Part shown: in pieces, positions 10,563 through 20,412 of the stretch
Position numbering within the stretch: the stretch's first letter is position 1
How the letters are laid out: every line of letters begins with the position of its first letter
Source: Ryuthela nishihirai
Taxonomy: Eukaryota > Arthropoda > Arachnida > Araneae > Heptathelidae
Length of the DNA stretch: 64,000 bases
Reading direction: 5' to 3'
NCBI GenBank assembly: GCA_038380435.1
Contig: JAWZYU010000027.1
Span: 6,073,156 to 6,137,155 of the forward strand
Notes under the pieces: model-generated
Seen by the model: the letters and a program-made list of their open reading frames with translations, nothing else
The model's database searches: none
What the model was told of the DNA's origin: nothing
Made by a program: the position numbers and the translations under genes

Positions 10563-10951
10563 GGGGCGGGGGTGGCTCAGTCGGTAGCGCGCCAGACTCG
10601 TAATCTGTAGTTCCCAGGTTCGAGTCCCAGCTGGGTCAGCGTTGAGATTTATCTCCGCAAAATTCCCCGCCCTGCCCACGGTCAGTAGAGGACACCGATC
10701 GGCTTGGAAAGGCCGCCGTCCGTCGGATGGGACGTTAAGCTGTGGCCCCGTGTGCGGGAGAGCCATACCCTGTGCACGTTAAGGAACACGCTGGATGGCC
10801 TTGACGGGAGGCTACCATCTGTCTCCCAACAGCTGTTCCAGTAGGTCCCCTCCCCCAACCTTCTCTGATCCTTCGGGGTCCATGTGACCTGGCCATTTAG
10901 CCCATGGTGTGAAAAAAAGTGCCGCTCAGAGGTAAAACAACCCAACCCAAC
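10563..10951 (+). mobile_element. SINE-A copy 2 with TSD
   Basis: Full-length, plus-strand copy. The target duplication TCACTTTGTCGTT is exact at 10550-10562 and 10952-10964. The tail holds ACCCA twice plus a partial unit. The tRNA-like head is intact with both boxes. It landed directly upstream of the Tc1-a transposase start. Confidence 0.95.
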
Positions 10952-10964
10952 TCACTTTGTCGTT

Positions 10965-11374
10965 TGTCTGTATAATATTGCTAGTATAAAATATAGAAGA
11001 AACAATTGCCTATAATGAAATAAAAATCACAAAAAATAAAATCACAAAAAAATTATTATTAAACATAGCGTGATATTTGTGATTTTATATACATTCTGCA
11101 TAAATATATATATTATTTAATAAAGAATAAATTTGCAAAACTTTTAAGTGTTACAGATATCTTGAAAAGCTTAAAAGCTGTAATTATAAAGTAAATGTTT
11201 TGCAAATCAAAATCCATAGCTCGTTTTTTTCCTTCCAACCTCGCTCCCGAGGCAGATGTGTAGTCGCCTGGCCTTTGTTACAGCCGCAAATGACAAAAAA
11301 ATATGCAACAATGTTTTGAAAAAGTACTTTTAATGCATATCGTTTCGTTAAATTATTTAACATTAATTTTCACT
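10965..11374. other. AT-rich spacer
   Basis: No recognisable feature apart from short A/T runs. Confidence 0.4.
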
Positions 11375-11441
11375 TACACGACCATCTACATTGTGCAATA
11401 GGAAAACCACTTGGTGTTGATAAAGTGTACAGGATAATTCC
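11375..11441 (-). mobile_element. Tc1 splinter joined to an inverted 24-mer
   Basis: Bases 11375-11405 match Tc1-a at 10010-10040 with two differences and the same orientation. Bases 11418-11441 are the exact reverse complement of 9399-9422, which lies just outside the left end of Tc1-a. Together they look like rearranged Tc1-related sequence, possibly the leftover of a larger composite of about 2 kb. Confidence 0.55.
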
Positions 11442-12970
11442 ACCACGCCTTTGCACAATTTTTAGTTGGAGAATGATTTGATATCATATCTTTCAATGGC
11501 TGACTGTTTTTTGGAATATGGAATCGGATATATCTGGCCATTTCGGAAAACTTTTTCTTCAACCTGTCAAATAATAACACAGAGAATCGTTAATTTGTTA
11601 AATTTTTGCTCTTATGGGCATTGAGAAATAACTTAAACTTTCTTTCAGATGAGAGTGTTGTTTGAATCCTCAATCAGAAATAAATCTGAGAATTTGTTGA
11701 TGAAGACTGTAGACTGAACTTTCGAAATATATAATTTGAATTTTCAAAAGTGTAGGCTTAATGTCAAGACATACAATCGAAAACCAGAACATCATCAACA
11801 AGATTTGAGTGATTACACTCTAACAATTAAATGGAGCCCTTCCTGTATGCAACCAAGAAGACAATTCTCGATTGTCTGACTGGAGAATAGATCGAATGCC
11901 CCGATCTCGTGCGCTGTCTCAACCACGCGCATCCCTCTTGGAGAAGCCTCGACCAGAGCAATTGACGGCCCAGCAGGGCGCCAGGAGTGGGAAGTCCACG
12001 ATGCCACCCAACATTTCACAATAGCATCTTTCCATGATTGGACTGAGGCGAGTGTCACAAAAATGAGGCAGTATTTCGCGGTGGAAAAGAATGCGAAATA
12101 CAACCCGAAAGCAAATTATTAATAAATGAAGAACATTCTATATTTGGGAAATTAATGAATGCTTAAAAATAAGCAAATAATGAATATTTAACTCCTTTTT
12201 TGATTCTAAACTATAACACCTTCATAGAAAAAATCAGAAAGTTGCGAAGACATCCACATCTATTCTATTGTTTTTTAAGCAACAGAGAAAGTTCATTTTC
12301 TTGTTTAAAATCACTTGTAATGCCCTTTTTTATCACATTTTTATTCCAATTATAATTGCATTTTTTTATTACGCTTAAATTTTCTGCAGGCAACAAAACA
12401 GATATTACAAACCAAAGTTTTAAAACCTGCACAGTATTAAGAATGTTTGAGAGCCAATTTATATAATTGTGCTAATACATTTGACATTTGGCTTCCAAGT
12501 CACAAACATACTCTCTAATTGCGCAAACATGCAATTATGAGATCGTCTTGCAAATAAAAGAACTGGTTACTTATTAAGAGTTAATATGAACTGATTAAAG
12601 AGAAATTGACTGCAAGATTCAGGTTTTTGGGTTTAGAAAACACAATGTGCGACGTTTTTGTGATTGAGCAAGACCAATTAAACTATTGATCAAGATATTA
12701 AAATAAAAACACAGTGAAAAAATATTAAAGAGCCAATGACATTAAGGAACAAGGCGAAATAAATAATTTACTTCCTTCGTTCTATAGTTTTTTTCCATTT
12801 CAAGTTTTCTTTGGCGATGACATTGATAAATGACGTTCTAGTTACTTCAGATCAAGGATTCTCAATCTCTCATGATACATGATCAGTTATGACAAAAGAC
12901 CAATATCGTCACAAGAAACTTTTATGGAAGAGCTTCGATATATATCAATTAATAACGTTAGTTTCATAAG
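11442..12970. other. No recognised element; one unassigned minus ORF
   Basis: Mostly AT-rich. A 96-codon minus-strand frame at 12103-11813 lies in a locally GC-richer patch (11880-12110) and starts with a hydrophobic stretch (MYFAFFSTAKYCLIFVTLASV) that could pass for a signal peptide. I do not recognise the protein, there are no homologous copies in the window, and splice sites were not convincing. It may be a chance frame or a piece of an exon. Confidence 0.25.
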
Positions 12971-13039
12971 AGTTGAGCTGTTTTACTTCGGAGCGTTACT
13001 TTTGTCAGGCCAGGTCACAAGGACCCCAAGGATTCGGAG

Positions 13040-13096
13040 AAGGTTGGGGAAGCAGGGGATCCACTAGAATTAGTGATCCCCTGCTTCCCCAACCTT
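13040..13096. repeat. Inverted duplication (hairpin) inside old SINE-A
   Basis: Arms 13040-13061 and 13075-13096 are perfect reverse complements (22 bases), with ACTA/TAGT pairing further into the loop. The left arm is normal SINE-A sequence; the right arm is an inverted copy that replaces what should follow. Confidence 0.9.
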
Positions 13097-13190
13097 AGTT
13101 AGGACACATATGAACTGCATATGATCCACCGTTAGGACACATATGAACGCTTCCAGTCAAGCTCATCCAGCATGTTTTCAGCTTGCATAG

Positions 13191-13580
13191 AGTTGGGTTG
13201 GGTTGTTTTACCTCTGAGCGGCACTTTTTTGCACACAATGGGCTAAATGGCCAGGTCACATGGACCCCGAAGGCTCAGAGAAGGTTGAGGGAGAGGACCC
13301 ACTGGAACAGCTGTTGGGAGACAGATGGTAGCCTCCCGTCAAGGCCATCCAGCGTGTTCTTTAACGTTCACAGGGTATGGCTCTCCCGCACACGGGAACA
13401 CGGCTTAACGTCCCATCCGACGGACGGTGGCCTTTCCAAGCCCATCGGTGTCCCCTACTGACCGTGGGCAAGGCGGGGATTTTTGCGGAGATAAATCTCA
13501 ACGCTGATCCAGCTGGGACTCGAACCTGGGAACTACAGATTACGAGCCTGGCGCGCTACCGACTGAGCCACCCCCGCCCA
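13191..13580 (-). mobile_element. SINE-A copy 3, nested in an older SINE-A
   Basis: Full-length minus-strand copy. Flanks CTTGCATAG (13182-13190) and CTTGCTTAG (13581-13589) form a 9-base target duplication with one mismatch. It interrupts the older copy at about its middle. Confidence 0.9.
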
Positions 13581-13776
13581 CTTGCTTAGGGTATGGTTCT
13601 CTTGCACACGGTGCTACGTCTTAACATCCCATCCGATGGACAGCGACAGATAATGCTCCCCTTTCTCGTCAAATGTAGTTTAGCGAAGATAAATCTCAAC
13701 GCACAGTTTGGAATCGAACCAGGGAACTCCAGAATATTAGTCTGACACGCTACCGACTGAGTCAACCCTCGCGCCA

Positions 13777-14189
13777 CAGATTAGGAACTTGGTAGCGTTT
13801 TTATTCAGCAGTCACGTACTTAATATAATAAAAGAGTTTCTCGAATGACCATACAACGCTACAGACTAACGCAGCGCGATTAGCTCTTTGCAAGATTCAG
13901 TCTCTGTTTATACGTTTGTAAAATTTGTTAATCATTCAGTAAATGTTGCGTTGCTGCGTGCATTTCAAATACAAACATTTTATGACGATTTCTGAGGGTG
14001 AAAGATTTTAGAGCTGGAACATCGCACAAACGTTAAAGTTTGCCAACGCTTTGGAAATTCTTTCCGAAACATAGGAAATGGCGCATCAGGTTTACGAAGA
14101 TGATTCTCATTCTTTTACTACCTTATTTGAATGGCATCGTAGATACTAAAAGGCAAGACTATGGTTGGGGGGAGCGACAGCGAAATTTT
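13777..14189. other. No recognised feature
   Basis: Unique-looking sequence with no coding or repeat signal that I can support. Confidence 0.35.
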
Positions 14190-15520
14190 TCCATCTCGGA
14201 ATTACAATTTTGCCAACCGAGAAAATATGACCTTGACATAACTTCTGTCTCTGTCGCGGTCGCAGCAGAATTTCACTCCGTAGGGAGATTTCGCCAACTG
14301 CCCTGGATTTCCCAAGTTACCACTCTTTGGCCAACTCCGATAGATTTTGCCAATTTCAATAATTTTACAGAAAAAGTTCAATTTCTTACATCTCCCAGGA
14401 ATTAGATAGGTCAATTCGAATTTGGCCAATTCTCTTTACCGGGACAAAATTAATCCCAATTTTCGCAATTTGCCTGTATTTTATCAATTGGCTTCGAATT
14501 TTGCCAGCTTGCTATAATTTTACAAAAAAAATCCCAATTTCTATATCTAACTTAAATTTTGCCACGTCTCTTCAGATTTTGCCAACTCTCCTTAATTTCA
14601 CAAAATTAATTCCAATTTTCACAACTCGTCTGTATTTTGCCAAGTAGCTTCGAATTTTGCCAACTGCCCTAGATTTGGTCAAGTTGTCCCGATTTTCCGA
14701 ACTCGCCACAATTTAACAAAAAAAATCCCAATTTTTACATGTCACTTGAATTTTACCAAGTCACTTCGAATTTTGCCAACTCTCCTAAATTTCACAAAAC
14801 CAATCCCAATTTTTTCAACTCGCCTGTATTTTACCAAGTGGATTCTGATTTTGCCAACTGCCCTAGATTTTGCGAAATTACTTCGATTTGGCCAACTCCC
14901 AATAATTTTACAGAAAAAAAATCCCAATTTTCACATCTCTCTTGAATCTGTGAAGTCACTTCGTATTTTGCCAACACTCCCCGATTTCACCAACTCTCCT
15001 TAATTTCACAAAACCAATCCCAATTTCCACAACTCGCCTGTATTTTTACCAAAGTGGATTCGGATTTTGCCAACTCTCCTTAATTTCACAAAACCAATCC
15101 CAATTTTCACAACTCGTCTGTATTTTTACCAAAGTGGATTCGGAATTTTCCAACTGATCTTGATTTTGCCAATTCCCTTAGATTTTGCCAACTGATTATA
15201 AATTTACAGAAAAAAAATCCCAATTTTTGCATCTCACCTGAATTTTGCCAACTCCTGAAGATTTTGCGAAATTGTCATCATTTTGTCAACTCCCTAAGAT
15301 TTGCCAACTCTCCTAAATTTTACGAAACCAATGCGATTTTTTCACAAGTTACCTGTATTTTGCAAAGTACCCTAGATTTTTCTAAGTTTTGGCAAATACC
15401 GTAGATTTCCTTATGTTCTTGATTTTTCCAACTCCTCTTTATTTTAGAAAAAAAATCTCAATTTTTCGGAATTCATCTAGATTTTAGAAAGTCGCTTCAA
15501 ATTTTGCCAACTCTGATTAA
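14190..15520 (+). repeat. Degenerate satellite built on ATTTTGCCAACT words
   Basis: About 1.3 kb of short diverged units in which ATTTTGCCAACT and CAAAACCAATCCCAATTTT recur many times. Some stretches form longer repeats: the block from CCTTAATTTCACAAAACC through CCAAAGTGGATTCGGA occurs at about 14998-15066 and again at 15078-15143. Open frames on both strands here follow from this composition. It may be an old satellite or minisatellite with higher-order units. Confidence 0.8.
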
Positions 15521-16674
15521 CTTTGAGGAGGAGCCTCCACCCATCCCCCCCGTAAACTACGCCCCTGCTAAGAGGGAAGAGAAAGATGGAGGGGGGGATG
15601 GTGACCGCTCTGGAAAACAGTTGACTGCTGATACACCCGAAAAGTTTCTAATGATTTCATATTACATGTTCAGCAATTACCGTAATTGAATGTCCAAATG
15701 GACAGAGGTGCATATAAGTCAATCTTCAAAACCCCCAATTTCCTTTATTTCAAATTTTAAAATTTGGTACAAATTAGATTCCTTTTATGTGTAATTGTCA
15801 CCGTTGGTACAAATGGTAAAATGCACGCTATGTGTGGAGTGGAGTGAAACTGGGTAACTGCAAGCAGACTGTGTTTTGCAAAGCATACAGAAATGAACTT
15901 CATTTTATATGATCTGAAATTTCTAAAACGGTTATGAGAAATTAGCTTCAAAAACAGAGAATTCATGGATTTGTGATAGCTGTAGTTATGATAAAACAAA
16001 TTGAAGAAATCTAGCTGTCAAAGAATTCAAGTTTTCGAATATACGCACGGGTCAGTAATTCTCTGACTCAGTAAGCAGCAGTAGCCGACCTTGACGACAC
16101 GTGTCGGGAACTGAGAATAGACGACATATGTAATCAGCAGCGGTTATATAAACACGAATTTGGGATTCTGCTCACCGAAATCCGAGAAATAAAAACCGTA
16201 TTAAAGGATTTAAGGAAATGCGTCGAATTTTTTCGGAATAATTTTAAACTAACTTCAAGACCAGGAGAGCAGAAAAAAAAAATTAACGAAAATTCTTAAG
16301 CTGCTCAAAATTTACACACAAAGTTAGCTAAAAAGTAATGCAATTGAAACAGGGGGGGTAGGCAGATCCCCTCCGCAAGCAATCTGTTAATGCAAATACA
16401 TATTGTTATGAATTTAAACGAAAACGTGAGTTCAAAAACGTGAGTTCAAAATTAAAACGTGAGTTCAAAAATAATAATTATTAACAATAATTCTAAAATA
16501 ATGTAATTTATTACAAAAGTATGAATAAAAACTTATACATAAACTAAGCTCAACCAACACAAATCTTTATCAGTATAAAAATAAACCTTTAGGAGAACAT
16601 GGCACTTTTTTTACTATTTCTACAAAGAGATGTTTCCTCTATAATTCTTACTATCTCTACTCAAAGCATAAAAT
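15521..16674. other. No recognised element
   Basis: Contains GAACAT/ATAT-rich unique sequence and, at 16420-16470, three copies of AAAACGTGAGTTCAAAA. No gene supported. Confidence 0.35.
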
Positions 16675-16686
16675 AAGGCTTTTACA

Positions 16687-17073
16687 TTTGGGTTGGGTTG
16701 TTTTACCTCTGAGCGACACTTTTTTGCACACAATGTGCTAAATGGCCAGGTCACATGGACCCCGAAGGCTCAGAGAAGGTTGGGGGAGGGGACCCACTGG
16801 AATAGCTGTTGGGAGACAGATGGTAGCCTCCCGTCAAGGCCATCCAGCGTATTCTTTAACGTGCACAGGGTATGGCTCTCCCGCACACGCGGCCACGGCT
16901 TAACGTCCCATCCGACGGACGGCGGTCTTTCCAAGCCCATCGGTGTCCCCTACTGACCGTAGGCAGGGCGGGGAATTTTGCGGAGATAAATCTCAACGCT
17001 GACCCAGCTGGGACTAACCTGGGAACTGCAGATTACGATCCTGACGCCCTACAGACTGAGCCACCCCCGCCCC
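16687..17073 (-). mobile_element. SINE-A copy 4 with TSD
   Basis: Full-length, minus strand. Exact 11-base target duplication AGGCTTTTACA at 16676-16686 and 17074-17084. A three-base loss (CTCGAA to CTAA near 17014) damages the B box in this copy. Confidence 0.95.
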
Positions 17074-17084
17074 AGGCTTTTACA

Positions 17085-17450
17085 ACAGATGATAAGTGGC
17101 ACAATCATATTTGTGAACAAACCTGCAATCTACAAAGAATAACTTTACTTATTCCTGAACAAACTAAATATAAATATGCATCAAACGATGAATTCTTCCT
17201 ACAGAAAAGTTGAGATCATCTCTGATTGTTCGCCTAACATATAACCTCCTCAGCCACATCTTTAAGTGTCCTAAGCATTCTACTTTTTCTTACCAGTCCA
17301 CTAACAAAATCAACGCTAATAAACTAATTTAATCTCCCACGCACACATCAAATAAAAATATTTCTTCTTTAGAACCATCGTGTACAGACTAAGTCAAACT
17401 ACGTTTTTCTTCACACTCCAATTCCTTTTAATTACAAATCTCTTATTCCT
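17085..17450. other. No recognised feature
   Basis: AT-rich spacer between two SINE-A insertions. Confidence 0.4.
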
Positions 17451-17460
17451 CGGGGCGGGG

Positions 17461-17836
17461 GTGGCTCAGTCAGTAGCGTGCCAGGCTCGTAATCTGTAGT
17501 TCCCAGGTTCGAGTCCCAGCTGAGTCAGCATTGAGATTTATCTCCGCAAAATTTCCCCGCCCTGCCCACGGTCAGTAGGGGACACCGATGGGCTTGGAAA
17601 GGCCGCCGTCCGTCGGATGGGACGTTAAGCCGTGGCCCCGTGTGCGGGAGAGCCATACCCTGTGAACGTTGAAGAACACGCTGGATAGCCTTGACGGGAG
17701 GCTACCATCTGTCTCCCAACAGCTGTACCAGTGGGTACCCTCCCCCAACCTTCTCTGAGCCTTCGGGGTCCATGTGACCTGGCCATTTAGCCCATGGTGT
17801 GCAAAAAAGTGCCGCTCAGAGGTAAAACAACCCAAC
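17461..17836 (+). mobile_element. SINE-A copy 5 with TSD
   Basis: Plus-strand copy with exact 10-base target duplication TCTTATTCCT at 17451-17460 and 17837-17846. Intact A and B boxes. The tail has a single ACCCA-type unit, shorter than that of copy 2. Confidence 0.95.
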
Positions 17837-17994
17837 TCTTATTCCTTGTTTTTAAGTTAAGTTCGTTCAAAGTGGTTGGTGACGTGATTCTCACGCTGCA
17901 GTTCACGCGAGCATGAAGACGAGACATTACAGCACAGTTTCATTATTGCTCGTTCATCTGTCGTAACAATATCACATTTTTAGGCAGATAAGTG

Positions 17995-18129
17995 CAATTG
18001 TTTAAACGTAACCGGAAATATCATAGAAGAATAACAGGACAATTGTTTAAACGTAACCCGAAATATCATAGAAGAATAACAGGACAATTGTTTAAACGTA
18101 ACCCGAAATATTATAGAAGAATAACAGGA
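17995..18129 (+). repeat. 45-bp tandem repeat, exactly 3 units
   Basis: Units 17995-18039, 18040-18084 and 18085-18129 begin CAATTGTTTAAACGTAACC and differ at only two or three positions. The unit length is a multiple of three, so one frame reads through all units (QLFKRNPKYHRRITG repeated). This is a consequence of unit length; no gene context supports it. Confidence 0.95.
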
Positions 18130-18275
18130 TTGTGTTACAAGCGTGTTGCCAAATTAGAGGTTTTAGATATAGAATAGCGTTCTTTTTTGTCCCTGGGGTA
18201 ATTTAAAGGACATTTTATTTATAGAGTTTTCGTGCAGTCCTTGCAGTAAAGTAAAATAAGACTAATTTTGATTTT

Positions 18276-18440
18276 AAAACAGCATCCGACAGACGGCGTT
18301 CTTTCAGAGCACATCGGTGTTCTCTTTCCAATCGAAGTCAGCTTGAGGGTTTAACGGAGATAAATCAACTCTGGCCCAGGTGCAACTCAAATCGGGGAAC
18401 TACATATCATGGGGCCTGGCGCACTACCGATCGTCAAAGA
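18276..18440 (-). mobile_element. Old SINE-A fragment
   Basis: Diverged 5' half of a SINE-A on the minus strand: CATCCGACAGACGGCG, GAGATAAATC, and a decayed head. Neither end has a target duplication. Confidence 0.7.
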
Positions 18441-18471
18441 GCAACTCCAGCCCATTTGATATTAGACTCAA

Positions 18472-19108
18472 CAGTCATCATCATCATTATCCTCAACCAG
18501 CCATAGGCTACCGAAGTTCACCCAGAAAGTGCAATTTAGCTCTACAAGCATATCTGTCCTGAGCTACATCTTCTGCATCTGGTCACTGCACACCAATTCT
18601 AACAAGGTCTTGTTTGACATTGTCTGTCCACTACATCTTAGGTCTTCCCCCTTTTTTTGAGGCTTTTAGGCATACTGTTCATAACCCTATTCGCCAATCT
18701 ATAATTATTCATACGGACAACATGGCCAAACCAACGGAGTCTCTCTCTGCACAATATGCTGCTTAAAGGAGGTTGCAGACTCCTTTGCCTAACCTCATCA
18801 TTAGTTACAAAGTTAAACCACCTAATACCCAAGATACTACGTAAGCATCTAGAATCAAAATCATCTAGTTTCCTGTTATCTTGTTTACACAGTGTCCATG
18901 TTTCACTACCATAACTATCCCTAGAAAAAAACAAACTATTATACAGTCTAATTTTAGTCTTTAGGTGTATACGCCTATTTCTCCACACTCTCCATAGGTT
19001 CTTAAAAGTCCCAGCAGCAATCCCTATTCGTCTGTTAATCTAATGCAGCACATCATCAATATCTGTCACATACCTCCCAAGATAATTAAGCTATGACACC
19101 TGCTCAAG
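18472..19108 (-). mobile_element. RTE copy 2, 3' fragment
   Basis: A 5'-truncated RTE on the minus strand that keeps only the end of ORF2 after the RT core (MWRNRRIHLKTKIRLYN, CLRSILGIRWFNF, ERLRWFGHVVRMNNY) and a GAT-type tail at 18472-18498. It begins at 19108 where the sequence homologous to CACCTGCTCAAGACTGC diverges. A frameshift near 18640 separates the last RPRMRW region. Confidence 0.88.
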
Positions 19109-19399
19109 AGTATCATATAACAAAATAATGAGAGCTATAAGTTGAAATGCATGTATTAATGAGGTTATTTGAAAACGCTTTTTTTCTTGGAAAATTTGGA
19201 TGACAAATAAATGTTATTGTTAATACATATATATATTTTTTTAATTTCAATTACTGCAATTTCCTGCTGGCCGGACTTCAAACCTTTTATCTAGACGCAG
19301 ATAGCCCTAAATTAGGGACGAGGATGGCAACGCAGGAAAGCATCGAAACCAAAAACAGGGACGGGGGGGGGGGGCGTTGTGTTTTATTTTTGTCTCTAA

Positions 19400-19642
19400 G
19401 AGGTATTGCTTCACACACACACAATGGGCGAAATGGACAGGTCACAAGGGCACAGGGAATGAAAGTGATCAACTGAATAGCTGTTAGGAGATAGATGGTA
19501 GCCTCCCGTCAGTGCTCTCCAGTGTGTTCTTTAGCATACACTGGGTATGATCATGTATGTTATCCAGCATAAAGGGCCACGACTGAACTTCTGATTCGGC
19601 AGCGGCCTTTCCAAAGCGAACAGTGTCCCCTTTCTGACCGAG
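19400..19642 (-). mobile_element. Old SINE-A fragment
   Basis: Diverged body and 3' part (ATGGTAGCCTCCCGTCA, GTGTTCTTTAGC, CGGCAGCGGCCTTTCC). It abuts a half MITE at 19643. A G-run of ten lies just before it (near 19363). Confidence 0.75.
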
Positions 19643-19746
19643 GACACGAAGGTTGCCAGATTACTAATTTCTAAAAAAATCGTTGCCAGATATTTTTTCT
19701 GAATTCTGTAATCGACCATAGTGTTCGGATACTTTTTGAGCGACTC
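19643..19746 (-). mobile_element. Half copy of palindromic CAGTCGCTC MITE
   Basis: On the minus strand this starts at the terminus (CTCGCTCAAAAAG form) and ends at GACAC, the centre of the palindrome seen complete at 36558-36741. Only one arm is present. Confidence 0.8.
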
Positions 19747-19818
19747 TATTTTCATTTTTTTAAGCCAACACGCCGCAAACTACAGTGTAAGCATGTATTT
19801 ACAATATTAGAATTTCTC

Positions 19819-20101
19819 AGATATACACCTGGTAGTAGAAAGATATACACCTGGTAGTAGAAAGATATACACCTGGTAGTAGAAAGATATATACCTGGCA
19901 TTAGAAAGATATACACCTGGTAGTAGAAAGATGTACACCTGGTAGTAGAAAGATGTACACCTGGTAGTAGAAAGATGTACACCTGGTAGTAGAAAGATGT
20001 ACACCTGGTAGTAGAAAGATGTACACCTGGTAGTAGAAAGATGTACACCTGGTAGTAGAAAGATGTACACCTGGTAGTAGAAAGATATACACCTGGTAGT
20101 C
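19819..20101 (-). repeat. 22-bp minisatellite, 13 units
   Basis: Unit AGATRTACACCTGGTAGTAGAA on the plus strand. Seven consecutive units (19929-20082) carry AGATGTACAC; the outer units carry AGATATACAC, and one unit (19885) is further diverged. Because 22 is not a multiple of three and the unit has no stops on the minus strand, all three minus frames stay open. Confidence 0.97.
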
Positions 20102-20412
20102 CAAGAGGAGAACGGTGAAACAAAAATGGATTACCATGAAATCAATGCATCAATAAAGAAAAAGGAAATTTATATAAAAAATGTAAAAGGATGTTGAAAC
20201 TGAAATTCAACGAACCAAAGGAGGAGGATAATTAAAACAATTTTGCAGTTGTGGTAAAAATATCGAAATGTAATACAATTGAACAAATTTTCTTAATATA
20301 AATAAAAAATACAATTAGTCAAATCTATAATAATCGAAAAATAATCGTCATATCGAAAAAATAATCATCTATCATAATCGAAAAATAATACAATTGCATA
20401 AATCTTTTAGGA

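Larger units (their letters stand above)
12971..13776 (-). mobile_element. Old SINE-A copy split by a younger one
   Basis: Bases 12971-13181 and 13590-13776 are the 3' and 5' parts of one diverged SINE-A on the minus strand, separated by the younger copy at 13191-13580. The 5' part ends in a decayed tRNA head (TAGTCTGACACGCTACCGACTGAGTCA). The 3' part carries an inverted duplication at 13040-13096 and the unit TAGGACACATATGAAC twice (from 13101 and from 13132). Confidence 0.8.

Noticed and set aside
11813..12103. Small secreted protein on the minus strand
   Set aside because: The hydrophobic start is suggestive but there is no homology, splice evidence or codon signal that I can verify.
14040..15003. 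Open frames on both strands in the 14-15 kb region
   Set aside because: They follow the word composition of a degenerate satellite; no protein motif.
19752..20137. Frames of 123, 87 and 78 codons with YYQVYIFLLPGVHLSTT repeats
   Set aside because: Produced by a 22-bp minisatellite that has no stop in any minus frame.
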